Assembly: GCA_016938035.1 (NCBI GenBank) | Contig: JAFGVK010000077.1 | Location: forward strand, 1-54,732 | Direction of reading: 5' to 3' | Origin: Deltaproteobacteria bacterium | Lineage (GTDB): Bacteria > Myxococcota_A > UBA796 > GCA-2862545 | Length of the DNA stretch: 54,732 bases | Program-made: the position numbers and the translations under genes | In this document: positions 25,501 to 32,599 of the stretch, piece after piece | Position numbering within the stretch: position 1 is the first letter of the stretch | Layout of the letters: each line of letters opens with the position of its first letter | Notes under the pieces: generated by a model | Seen by the model: the letters and a program-made list of their open reading frames with translations, nothing else | Database searches by the model: none | What the model was told of the DNA's origin: nothing

Positions 25501-25812
25501 GTGTACGAGAACATGGGCGAGGCCCTGACCAACGCCCACGTCCCCTCCTACCTCACCGCCGATCAGCGGGACATCTACACCATGGCCATTGAGGACAAGG
25601 TGTACCCTCTCACCGAGAAGGCGGTCGCCGCCTACACCCTCGCACTCGACAAGAGCTACGGGCTCACCCTCTACAACGACAACACGGCGTTCGCGACGCG
25701 GCGCCTCGGCAAGCTCCGGCCGAACGATTTCCCGGGACTCGAGGAGGAGCTCATCACTCCGCGCTACACCGCCCAGCAGTCCCGCTCGTTCAGCTTCGAG
25801 CCCTCGCTCTAG
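22600..25812 (+). CDS. Large periplasmic TPR protein, GltD/AgmU (NfsD)-like
   Basis: 1070 aa with a signal peptide (residues 1-35). It is a nearly continuous array of TPR-type helices, including ATYYLASALQDTGDRKDAVRYY, PFALYKLAWCYFNVGEYGKS, LKRLATMYFEQGKFEQCIQT, FEEAADQFKRVILMEPSSRE and SAALYRKAQGDWQGAIEDYK. Aromatic residues at helix caps are frequent. No catalytic site is seen, so it is a scaffold. AgmU/GltD of M. xanthus is a large periplasmic TPR protein that moves with the gliding complex; NfsD is its sporulation paralogue. A strong GAGGAG site precedes the ATG after a 56-bp gap. Its stop overlaps the ribosome site of the next gene. Confidence 0.78.
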   Translation: MHRTLRQVTVGMSLALAFATPAAGLLPGGVATASAEEGERRALNARQFETDNSLSDEYARRAEEKRLQSIQFLKELLADPETQGDRKAEMMLRLADMYFQQGRYLYLTEMGAFDEQYDRCFNTEGCNTEGLKPDNAESASWQGKSIKLYQQILSNYPQYQRADEATYYLASALQDTGDRKDAVRYYAKLVKMYPDSQYVPDSFVQIGEYYFDNDNAYQALTAYQKAASFQNSDKYPFALYKLAWCYFNVGEYGKSIDTMKAVVSYSMTAGEETSAARKLQLQDEALKDLVRFFADAGEMDEAYEYFNKLGKKDLIRSMLKRLATMYFEQGKFEQCIQTYRRLIAENPQSPDNPGYQAEIIKAYKKTGQREKTLEEINRMLKTYGKNSAWARANSSNQDVIRDAEGMIETNLRQVAVDYHTDAKKYGTASEAERTWELAENAYTVYLEEFPESSHAYEVRYAFGELLYKRMKFDKAYDQYMTVVKIDPQGKHSRFCAESAIFAAEKMVKAEGGGEISTAKVDANVAAQELSGWEQNLVNACAQYATLYPEDTKVRNVIYKSAYLLYNKFRFEEAADQFKRVILMEPSSREAEQAANLILDSFVVREDWRNLKTNAKFYYDQQGLGSPKFKKEVYNIYERASFKLIEVEFAADKDYAKAADALVAFSEEFPDSEVAGQALNNASVYYHQVNRVADAMRIRHILVEDARFGAKSKYYYDQVGSLGYDYETIADFGKAAHYYEMLFGLYPEQYKKVKAEDEAAATQLRQVAKDALYSAALYRKAQGDWQGAIEDYKQFVAAFDDDDRVNDVKLAIGRTYEEQEQWAQAANVYYGFYTKASSETPLDFTYFARLHYGKMLAKQNQKAKAVKVYEETVKLYEGFVKGGGQPGVYTEFVAEMMYDLAEPKYEAFAALQITGGPPGASRKAEDKAMETSLKAKTKALVEMEQTYSAIIGTGAGEWGLAGVVKLGQVYENMGEALTNAHVPSYLTADQRDIYTMAIEDKVYPLTEKAVAAYTLALDKSYGLTLYNDNTAFATRRLGKLRPNDFPGLEEELITPRYTAQQSRSFSFEPSL

Positions 25813-25822
25813 GAGAAAGGCC

Positions 25823-27352
25823 GTGCGATTCACTCACCGACTCATTCTGGCCGCCGCCCTCACCGGCCTCCTCGGGCCCCTCGCGGGGTGCCCCAAGACA
25901 CCCAAGGTCGACATCGAGGCGCTGGCGGTGGACCCCGCCCTCAACTTCCAGGAGGGGGTCCGCGTCCTGCAGTCCCCCGACAAGAACGGGATGGTCAACC
26001 ACCAGGCCGCCTTCGACTTCTTCGTCAAGTCGGAGGAGCTGGGTGGAGGCGCCAAGGCCTCCTACAACGCCGGCTGGACCGCCCAGATCCTCGGCAGGCT
26101 CCCCGAGGCGGAGGCCCACTTCCAGCGCGCCTACGCGGCCGATCAGAGCTACGAGGCCGCGATGTACTCCCTGGCCAGGGTGCTCATCGCCGAGGAGAAG
26201 GGCGATCAAGCCGTGACCCTGTTCCAGGACTACGTCGCCGCCCACCCCGAGCGCGTGGACGTGCGCAACGATCTGGTCTCCACCCTCGCCGCGGCCGGGC
26301 GCTACGACGAGGCGATCGAGCAGGCTCAGGACGTGCTCCGGCGCGACCCCAAGGACGCCTCGGTGTACCAGAACCTCTCGGCGCTGTTCTACGCCAGGGG
26401 CGAGTACGGCATGTCTCAGCTCTGCTCTGAGAAGGCCCTCTCGCTCAACGACGGGGACGTGGGCACCTACAACAACATGGGTGTCACCTACCTGATCCAG
26501 AACGACGAGCCCGCGGCGATCGACAAGTTCAAGACCGCGCTCAAGCTCGACGCCAACAACTACGAAGCCAACATGAACCTCGGCTTCATCGCGCTGAACT
26601 CCGGCGACTACACCCTCGCCCTCGACGCCTTCACCAAGGCGAGCGCCGCCAGGCCCGACTCGGTGGACGCCAAGCTCGGCCTCGCGGTCGCGCTGCGGGG
26701 CAACAAGGAGTACGATCGGGCCGCGGCGCTCTATGACGAGGTCATCAAGGCCGCGCCGGACAACCGCCTCGCCTACTACAACGCCGCTACCCTGCACGAG
26801 CTGTACCGAAAGGACTACCCCAAGGCGATCAAGATCCTCGACGCGTGGATCGCCCAGAACACCGGCCACCTAGGCCCCAACGACGAGGTGTTCACCCGCA
26901 AGGATCGCGTTGAGGCCTCGCGCGTGGCGGAGCAGAAGCGCAAGGACGAGGAGGCCGAGCGCAAGCGGGCGGAGGACGAGCGCCGTCGCAGAAATGAGGA
27001 GATGCTGAAGAGCCTGGAGGGGCAGCTCGCGAGCATGACCACCCAGATCCAGTCCAACGCCTCCTGCCTCGACCCCTCGCTGGTCGAGGAGCTCGGGATG
27101 TTCATCGAGCAGGGACAGATGGTGATCGAGGCCCAGGACGCCTCGATGGCGCCGGACATCAAGTCGATGCTCGACGACTACTACGGCCCGATGCTCACCG
27201 AGTCGGTGGCCACCTCCTGCGCCGCTGGCGCCGCGCCCGCGGCGCCCTCGCCCGAGGGCGCTGAGGCGTCCCCTGGGGACGAGAGCCCCGCCGCAGAGGC
27301 CCCAGCGGCAGAGGGCACAGAGGCCCCATCCGCGGCACCCGCAGAGGGCTGA
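25823..27352 (+). CDS. gltE: TPR lipoprotein, GltE/AglT (NfsE)-like
   Basis: 509 aa from GTG at 25823, with AGGAGAAAGG overlapping the upstream stop. Lipoprotein signal (residues 1-23, LLGPLAGC). Residues about 45-340 contain consecutive TPRs (ASYNAGWTAQILGRLPEAEA, YQNLSALFYARGEYGMSQLC, TYNNMGVTYLIQNDEPAAID, MNLGFIALNSGDYTLALDAF). An arginine/glutamate coiled coil follows at about 365-400 (EEAERKRAEDERRRRNEEML), and the tail is low-complexity Ala/Pro/Glu (about 470-509). AglT/GltE is a TPR lipoprotein of the M. xanthus gliding machine. Order after the GltD-like gene matches gltD-gltE there. The last gene before a 330-bp gap with a strong hairpin. Confidence 0.8.
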   Translation: MRFTHRLILAAALTGLLGPLAGCPKTPKVDIEALAVDPALNFQEGVRVLQSPDKNGMVNHQAAFDFFVKSEELGGGAKASYNAGWTAQILGRLPEAEAHFQRAYAADQSYEAAMYSLARVLIAEEKGDQAVTLFQDYVAAHPERVDVRNDLVSTLAAAGRYDEAIEQAQDVLRRDPKDASVYQNLSALFYARGEYGMSQLCSEKALSLNDGDVGTYNNMGVTYLIQNDEPAAIDKFKTALKLDANNYEANMNLGFIALNSGDYTLALDAFTKASAARPDSVDAKLGLAVALRGNKEYDRAAALYDEVIKAAPDNRLAYYNAATLHELYRKDYPKAIKILDAWIAQNTGHLGPNDEVFTRKDRVEASRVAEQKRKDEEAERKRAEDERRRRNEEMLKSLEGQLASMTTQIQSNASCLDPSLVEELGMFIEQGQMVIEAQDASMAPDIKSMLDDYYGPMLTESVATSCAAGAAPAAPSPEGAEASPGDESPAAEAPAAEGTEAPSAAPAEG

Positions 27353-27427
27353 TCGCCCTGCGTGCCCCCTCGCTCTGGAGGATCTCCGCCGCGTCGCTCC
27401 CCTGGAGAGGCGCGGCGGCGCTGCTCA

Positions 27428-27450
27428 GGGAGGGGCGCCGCGCCCCTCCC
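27428..27450 (+). terminator. Strong GC hairpin after GltE-like gene
   Basis: A 10-bp perfect stem, GGGAGGGGCG / CGCCCCTCCC with a 3-nt loop, followed by a C/T-rich but not U-rich tail. It may terminate or attenuate the first five genes. A second GC-rich dyad (CCGCCGCG/CGCGGCGG) lies just before it at about 27387-27417. Confidence 0.5.
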
Positions 27451-27661
27451 TCCTCCCTCCTCCCTCGGCAGCGGCGGGGCATACCCTCCCGCAAAGCCTC
27501 GGTTCTCCCCTTGACGCGGTCTTGACCGGTCTCTTGGAACCCCCCCGTGGGGCCGCTGTCTGACACCTTGACGGGAACATGACTGGATCAGCCTTGTTCC
27601 GGTCGCCATACAACAGCATTATTCCGGTGCTCCACGGTGAGGTTCCCTCACCCCTGGGGTT

Positions 27662-27675
27662 CCTCTCAAGAGAGG
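27662..27675 (+). promoter_or_regulatory. Hairpin over the CglF-like ribosome-binding site
   Basis: CCTCT-CAAG-AGAGG, whose 3' arm AGAGG is the ribosome site of the gene starting at 27683. It could mask translation initiation. Confidence 0.4.
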
Positions 27676-27682
27676 TTGTCCA

Positions 27683-27958
27683 ATGTTTCGCTTCGCAAGA
27701 CTGATGACTGCCGTGGTGCTCCTCCCGCTCCTCGCCTCCACGGCGACGGCCCAGGAAGTCGACGCAGAGACCGGCCGTCAGATCAAGTACAAGGCCCGCA
27801 CCGAGATCGACTTCGAAGGCGTGGACGTGACCGGTGAGCTCGTCAAGCCCCAGGGGCAGATGCTCATCGATCGCCGCAAGGCGGACTTCAACCCGCTCAT
27901 CCGCCTTCGCGAGGACTTCAACGCAGAGATGCGTATGTCCGTCGACGAGGTCAAGTAA
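27683..27958 (+). CDS. cglF: Small periplasmic protein, CglF/GltF-like
   Basis: 91 aa. Signal peptide residues 1-23 (ends STATA). The mature 68 residues follow the pattern of the CglF/GltF gliding family: Tyr-Lys-Ala-Arg-Thr-Glu-Ile-Asp-Phe near residue 36, then GVDVTGELVKPQGQMLIDRR and FNPLIRLREDFNAEM, ending SVDEVK. CglF/GltF is required for adventurous gliding in M. xanthus, where it lies between gltE and gltG, the same order as here. The exact biochemical role is not known; no catalytic or membrane motif is present. It ends 27 bp before the GltG-like gene. Translation may be damped by the hairpin over its ribosome site. Confidence 0.72.
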   Translation: MFRFARLMTAVVLLPLLASTATAQEVDAETGRQIKYKARTEIDFEGVDVTGELVKPQGQMLIDRRKADFNPLIRLREDFNAEMRMSVDEVK

Positions 27959-27985
27959 GCTCGCCCTCTCGCTCCAGGAGGCCCC

Positions 27986-29959
27986 ATGGCCGACTCCAGC
28001 CAGGCCCTCGTCTTCGTCTTCGACGTCTTCCACGGTGAGAAGCACCTGCAGACCGTCGAGTACACCGCCGAGAGCGTCACCATTGGCAGTGGATCCCTCG
28101 CGCTCCTGAGCCTCCCCGGCTCGGGCCTCGCGGATCTCCACGCCGCGATCAACGTGCTCGACGACGGCACCGTCCAGCTCCTCGACTTCGGGTCGGAGGT
28201 GGGGACGATCCTCAACGGCGAGCGCGTCACCACCAACGCCAAGCTCAGCTCGGGAGACCGTATCGAGTTTGGAAAGATCGCGTTGAAGCTCACCCTTCGG
28301 CGCGGTGACGAGGCCACGGACGAGGCCGAGCTGCCCACGCCCAGGCCCGCCCCGGAGCGCGCGCAGTCCGCCCCCGCGGTGACCATGCCAGCCCCCGCGA
28401 TGGGCCCAGGGATGGCCCTCGACGAGGCGGGTGAGGAGATCCCCGAGCCGGAGTCCACCGAGGACGTGATGAGCTTCGTGCTCCGCTCGGGCACCGCCAC
28501 CACCTCGCTGGGGATCAAGACCGATCGCCCCAAGGTGCTGGAGGTGAACCAGATGTGGGGCGAGCTGCTCCTCGACACCAGGCACTTCCCCAACGACCTG
28601 GGCCGGAACGTCACCGTCGGCTCGACCGTGGGCTGGAAGTGGAACCTCCTCGGGGTCGACATGGGCTGGGTCCCCGCGCCCCTGCACGTCGTCCTCCCCT
28701 TCGCGCCCCCTATGTGGTCCGAGGTGTCCTCGGTCTGGCGCGATGACTTCTACGCCTCGGACGAGGCGATGTCCGGCGTGTCGCACGACCTGTTCCTCTT
28801 TGAGGAGGAGGGCAAGTACGTCGCCAACGTCCAGGAGGGTTGGGACGGCTTCGTCGACAAGGGCGACAACCGCTACACCTTCGCCGAGCTGGTGCAGGGC
28901 GGCGCCGCCCGCAAGGAAGGCGCTCGCTTCCTCATCCCGATGGAGGAGGACGTCCGCCTGATGGTGGACGTGAACGGCGTGGTCTTCTACGCCCACAAGG
29001 TGTTCCCTGGTCAGCGCATCGTCGACCGCGGCTCTGAGCAGGTGGACTACCCGTTCATCGCGATCTCCAGCTTCATCCTCTTCCTGGGCCTGCTGTTCGG
29101 GGTGCTCATGCTCACCCTCGAGCCCCTGCCTCAGTCCGACCAGTACGAGATCCCCGAGCGCTTCGTCGAGCTGCTGATGGAGCAGCCCGAGAAGGAGGAG
29201 ATCAAGAAGCACCCCGACACCAACCCCGACGCGGGCGAGGGCGCAAAGGCCAAGCGCGAAGAGGGCAAGGTCGGCAAGAAAGACGCCAAGATGAAGACCG
29301 CGAAGGGCAACAAGGTCGACATGGCGAAGCAGATGCAGGACCGACAGATCGCCGAGAACGCCGGCGTGCTCGGCGCGCTGCGCGAGGGCTCGGATCTGGA
29401 CGGCGTCTTCGGCACCTCCGGCCTGGACTCCTCGATCACCGGGGGCATCGGCGGGCTCATCGGCGCCAAGGGCACCCAGATCGGCTCCGGGGGCCTCGGC
29501 TCCCGCGGGTCGGGGCTCGGGGGCGGCGGCACCGCCGAGGGCCTGGGCGGGCTCGGCACCAAGGGCAGGGGGTCGGGGGCCAGCGGCTACGGCTCCGGCG
29601 GCGGGCACTTCGGCGACAAGTCCGACGGGGCGATCTCCGCGGTCTCCGGTGACCCCATCATCCTCGGCGCGCTCGATCGCTCCCTCATCGACGAGGTGAT
29701 CAAGCGGCACATGAACCAGATCCGGTACTGCTACCAGCGCGAGCTGACCAAGAACCACAACCTCCAGGGCAAGGTGGTCATCAAGTTCGTCATCGCCAAG
29801 GACGGCTCGGTGTCCTCGGCCTCGGTGAAGCAGAGCACCATCGACAGCAGCGCCGTCGACTCGTGCGTCGCCTCCCGCTTCATGCACATGCAGTTCCCCC
29901 AGCCCATCGGGGGCGGCATCGTCATCGTCTCCTACCCCTTCCTCTTCGCTCCGGGCTGA
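27986..29959 (+). CDS. gltG: FHA / single-TM / TonB-like C-terminal protein, GltG (NfsG)-like
   Basis: 657 aa, no signal peptide. Residues about 8-105 form a cytoplasmic FHA domain (SVTIGSGSLALLSLPG, LADLHAAINVL, GTILNGERV, SSGDRIEFG). A middle globular region leads to one transmembrane helix at about 355-378 (FIAISSFILFLGLLFGVLML). A charged then very Gly-rich periplasmic linker (about 400-560) follows. The C-terminal domain (about 563-657) is TonB/AgmX-like (IDEVIKRHMNQIRYCYQREL, GKVVIKFVIAKDGSVSSASV, MQFPQPIGGGIVIVSYPF). Such proteins are thought to couple an inner-membrane proton-driven motor (AglRQS) to outer-membrane partners. The FHA domain suggests control by Ser/Thr phosphorylation. 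An AGGAGG site precedes the ATG. Confidence 0.85.
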   Translation: MADSSQALVFVFDVFHGEKHLQTVEYTAESVTIGSGSLALLSLPGSGLADLHAAINVLDDGTVQLLDFGSEVGTILNGERVTTNAKLSSGDRIEFGKIALKLTLRRGDEATDEAELPTPRPAPERAQSAPAVTMPAPAMGPGMALDEAGEEIPEPESTEDVMSFVLRSGTATTSLGIKTDRPKVLEVNQMWGELLLDTRHFPNDLGRNVTVGSTVGWKWNLLGVDMGWVPAPLHVVLPFAPPMWSEVSSVWRDDFYASDEAMSGVSHDLFLFEEEGKYVANVQEGWDGFVDKGDNRYTFAELVQGGAARKEGARFLIPMEEDVRLMVDVNGVVFYAHKVFPGQRIVDRGSEQVDYPFIAISSFILFLGLLFGVLMLTLEPLPQSDQYEIPERFVELLMEQPEKEEIKKHPDTNPDAGEGAKAKREEGKVGKKDAKMKTAKGNKVDMAKQMQDRQIAENAGVLGALREGSDLDGVFGTSGLDSSITGGIGGLIGAKGTQIGSGGLGSRGSGLGGGGTAEGLGGLGTKGRGSGASGYGSGGGHFGDKSDGAISAVSGDPIILGALDRSLIDEVIKRHMNQIRYCYQRELTKNHNLQGKVVIKFVIAKDGSVSSASVKQSTIDSSAVDSCVASRFMHMQFPQPIGGGIVIVSYPFLFAPG

Positions 29960-30090
29960 TCGCCCGAGCGTCCAGGACCCCTGGCCCGAGCGCTCGCTCG
30001 GGCCTTGCTGTACCCCGGGCCTGTCAGCAGCTTTTGACAGTCCCCCCAGGCCCCCGCGTGGTACTCAGCCAGTCGCTGCACGAGGTTGTC

Positions 30091-30855
30091 ATGAAGACCC
30101 TGCTCTCCCTTCTCCTGATCCTGTCCCCCCTAGCGGTGAGCACAGTCGCTCACGCGGGAGACTACGACGATCTCGACGCTCCCGACTCCTCTCGACGCGG
30201 GAGCAAGGCCCCCAAGGCGAAGAAGGGCAACGAGGCGCGAGCCAGCCGCCAGGCGCTCGAGAACGAGATCGTGCGCGAGATCGAGCGCGGCCTCTACGCC
30301 AAGTCCACGGTGGGCACCACGATCTACCTGGGGAACCTTGGCAACACCATGGACCCCGGCACCACCACCGTGTTCACCCTGGGCAAGGACTTCCACGACA
30401 CCGCCACCGACTCGATGGCCTGGGAGGTCTCCCTCTACCAGGGCCTGCACAACGGGCTGGACTACTCGCAGCAGGGCCAAATCTCGACCCAGGGCTACCC
30501 GCCCGCGCTGCTGCATCAGGGTGACTCCCGTTCCTTCATGGCGATGGCCGCCTACGAGTACAGCACCTACCCCTCGCGGCGGGTAGGGCTGGGCGTCCGA
30601 GCCGGTGGCGGCGTGATGATCGTCCCCCTGCTGATGGAGGCCAGCCACTACCAGACCGACGTGGTGGTGGGCGCCTGGCGGGGCACCAGCTCGGCGATCC
30701 ACGACGGGATCCACCCGGTGGGCTTCGCCGGTCCTACCTTCGAGTACTACACCAAGCTCTCCCACTTCTCGGTGGGTGTGGACGCCGACGTGATGTACGC
30801 GGTGGGCATGGATCTCGGGCTCACCGCCGCGGGCTACCTGAAGTACACCTTCTGA
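30091..30855 (+). CDS. cglE: Outer-membrane protein, CglE/GltH-like
   Basis: 254 aa. Signal peptide residues 1-22 (ends STVAHA). A charged N-terminal segment with a basic patch (RRGSKAPKAKKGNEARASR) precedes the barrel-like part: IERGLYAKSTVGTTIYLGNL, DSMAWEVSLYQGLHNGLDYS, MAAYEYSTYPSRRVGLGVRA and a terminal LKYTF. The SMAWEVxLxQGLHNG pattern matches my memory of the CglE/GltH family. In M. xanthus the gene follows gltG, as here. A TTGACA at 30034-30039 shares the 11-mer TTTTGACAGTC with the promoter of the first cluster gene, so it may have its own co-regulated promoter. A terminator follows. Confidence 0.7.
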   Translation: MKTLLSLLLILSPLAVSTVAHAGDYDDLDAPDSSRRGSKAPKAKKGNEARASRQALENEIVREIERGLYAKSTVGTTIYLGNLGNTMDPGTTTVFTLGKDFHDTATDSMAWEVSLYQGLHNGLDYSQQGQISTQGYPPALLHQGDSRSFMAMAAYEYSTYPSRRVGLGVRAGGGVMIVPLLMEASHYQTDVVVGAWRGTSSAIHDGIHPVGFAGPTFEYYTKLSHFSVGVDADVMYAVGMDLGLTAAGYLKYTF

Positions 30856-30899
30856 TCCGCTTGAACTTCCCGGGGGGTCGCGTTAGCTGCCCCTGCTTC

Positions 30900-30922
30900 G
30901 CCTGCCTCTCGGCAGGCTTTTT
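30900..30922 (+). terminator. Intrinsic terminator closing the Glt/Nfs-like cluster
   Basis: GCCTGCC-TCTC-GGCAGGC followed by five T. A possible promoter (TTGAAC, 16 bp, TTAGCT at 30861-30888) lies just upstream, which would put the hairpin in the rplC leader as an attenuator instead. Confidence 0.85.
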
Positions 30923-30964
30923 CTTCATCCGTACGACGGTCGCACCGTCCAATGCGAGGGCAGC

Positions 30965-31621
30965 ATGAACAGCCAGATGGGTCTCCTCGGTATCAAGCTC
31001 GGCATGACTCAGATCTACCAGGATGACGGCGAGGCGATCCCCGTCACCATCGTCCAGACCGGCCCCAACAGCGTGGTCCAGGTCAAGACCGAGGCTACCC
31101 GCGACGGCTACAACGCGGTCCAGCTCGGGTTCCTCGCCAAGAAGGAGCACCGCGTCAACAAGCCCATGACCGGTCACTTCGCCAAGGTCGAGGTCGCCCC
31201 CACCAAGCACCTCCACGAGTTCCGCCTCTCCGCAGAGGACGTCGCCAAGTACCAGGCCGGTCAGGTGGTGGTGCTCGGCGACCTGTTCGAGGTCGACCAG
31301 AAGGTGGACGTGACCGGGGTCTCCAAGGGCGTCGGCATGGCCGGTGTCATGAAGCGCTACAACTTCCAGGGCTTCATCCGGTCGCACGGTAGCCACGAGT
31401 TCTTCCGTCACGGCGGCTCGATCGGTACCCGCCTCACCCCGGGCCACGTGCTCAAGGGCAAGAAGATGCCGGGCCACATGGGCGCCGAGCAGGTGACCGT
31501 GCAGAACCTCAAGATCGCCCGCATCGACACCGAGCGCAACCTCGTGTACCTGCGCGGCGGCGTCCCCGGCGCCAACGGGTCGCTGGTCCTGGTCCGCAAG
31601 GCGGTCAAGGGCAAGAAGTAG
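30965..31621 (+). CDS. rplC: 50S ribosomal protein L3, isolated from the S10 operon
   Basis: 218 aa, full length. It begins MGLLGIKLGMTQIY and contains the family signature around SHGSHEFFRHGGSIGTRLTP, then GHVLKGKKMPGHMG and QNLKIARID. L3 is an early-assembly protein near the peptidyl-transferase centre. A GAGGGCAGC site precedes the ATG. Normally rplC sits between rpsJ and rplD; here it has a gliding-family gene upstream and a hydrolase 5 bp downstream, with no other ribosomal gene in the window. Either the operon has been broken up in this lineage or this is an extra copy. The protein itself shows no sign of decay. Confidence 0.95.
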   Translation: MNSQMGLLGIKLGMTQIYQDDGEAIPVTIVQTGPNSVVQVKTEATRDGYNAVQLGFLAKKEHRVNKPMTGHFAKVEVAPTKHLHEFRLSAEDVAKYQAGQVVVLGDLFEVDQKVDVTGVSKGVGMAGVMKRYNFQGFIRSHGSHEFFRHGGSIGTRLTPGHVLKGKKMPGHMGAEQVTVQNLKIARIDTERNLVYLRGGVPGANGSLVLVRKAVKGKK

Positions 31622-31626
31622 AGACC

Positions 31627-32451
31627 GTGGAGCGCCTCCCGCTTCACTCCCGTGATGGCCTGCGCCTCAGCGCGGGCCAGTGGCGGCCAGCGGGCACGCC
31701 CAGGGGTGAGGTCGTCCTCCTGCACGGGCTGGCCGAGCACATCGGCCGCTACGAGCACGTCGGCGCGGCGCTCGCCTCGGCCGGCTACAGGGTCCTCGCG
31801 GTGGAGCTGCGGGGGCACGGGCGCTCGGACGGCCCCCGCGGCCACGTCGCCGCGTGGGAGGACTACGTCGCCGACGCGCGCGCGCTGATCGACCAGCTAG
31901 AGGGCGATCGCTGGGCCCTGCTCGCCCACTCGATGGGCGGCTTGGTGGCGATGGAGCTGCTCCGCGAGGGCGGCCTCTCCACCCCGCCCCTGGGGATGAT
32001 CCTCTCCGGCCCTCTGCTAGGCGTCGCGGTGAAGGTCCCCGCCTGGAAGTCCGCGATGGGCCGCCAGCTCTCCCGTTGGCTCCCCACCTTCTCGCTCCCC
32101 AGCGGGCTGGAACCGGCGAACATCTCCAGCGATCCGGCGGTGGTGCGGGCCTACGTCGAGGACCCCCTCGTCTACCCCACCGTCACCGCCAGGTGGTTCA
32201 CTGAGATGAGCGCCGCCATCGCCCGATCCGAGGCCTTCACCCCCGCGCTCCCGATGTGGATCGGCTGGGGCGACGAGGATCGCATCGTCTCCATCGACGC
32301 CATCCAGGCGCTGGTCGGCCGCGCCCCCCAGGCACAGGTCCACCCCTGGCCCGGTATGCGCCACGAGATCCTCAACGAGCCTGCACAGGGGCGCGTGATC
32401 GCCTCGATGCGCGCCTGGCTCGACGATCGCTTTGAGGGCCGCGAGGCCTAG
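31627..32451 (+). CDS. Alpha/beta hydrolase, monoacylglycerol-lipase-like
   Basis: 274 aa, GTG start 5 bp after rplC, so probably co-transcribed. Serine hydrolase fold: oxyanion region VLLHGLAEHIGRY, nucleophile elbow LLAHSMGGLVAM (Ser at about 98), acid in GWGDEDRIVS and His in PGMRHEIL. HGLAEHxxRYxH with HGxSDGPRGH is the pattern of the monoacylglycerol lipase/lysophospholipase group (Hydrolase_4), which cleaves monoacylglycerols or lysophospholipids. There is no signal peptide, so it is cytoplasmic or membrane-associated. The true substrate cannot be assigned. Confidence 0.88.
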   Translation: MERLPLHSRDGLRLSAGQWRPAGTPRGEVVLLHGLAEHIGRYEHVGAALASAGYRVLAVELRGHGRSDGPRGHVAAWEDYVADARALIDQLEGDRWALLAHSMGGLVAMELLREGGLSTPPLGMILSGPLLGVAVKVPAWKSAMGRQLSRWLPTFSLPSGLEPANISSDPAVVRAYVEDPLVYPTVTARWFTEMSAAIARSEAFTPALPMWIGWGDEDRIVSIDAIQALVGRAPQAQVHPWPGMRHEILNEPAQGRVIASMRAWLDDRFEGREA

Positions 32452-32599
32452 GTCCTCGGGCCGCGCGGCCGGGCCCCTCGGGCAGGACGGATCACCTCAA
32501 GCGCTTCCCCTCCGGCTCCCAGGCGGCTATGGGCAGACGCGCCCACAGCCGCGGCGGGTCTCTCGCGGGCCCGAGGCGGCGTACAGCGCTGGAGGTGCG

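Larger units (their letters stand above)
27353..27682 (+). other. Intergenic gap inside the Glt/Nfs-like cluster
   Basis: Apart from the hairpins at 27387-27450 and the ribosome-site hairpin at 27662-27675, it holds -35-like TTGACG/TTGACC elements around 27510-27570 but no convincing -10 partner. No gene was seen. It probably separates two transcription units (barrel/TPR genes and CglF-GltG-CglE). Confidence 0.45.

Noticed and set aside
27540..27600. SOS-type operator from GAACA...TGTTC arms
   Set aside because: The spacing between arms is too long for known LexA sites and the flanking gene is not a DNA-repair gene.
27425..29887. Very long open frame antisense to the GltG-like gene
   Set aside because: Such frames lie opposite most genes here. 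They have low-complexity Gly/Val/Arg/Leu/His composition and no ribosome site, as expected from high GC3 on the real strand.
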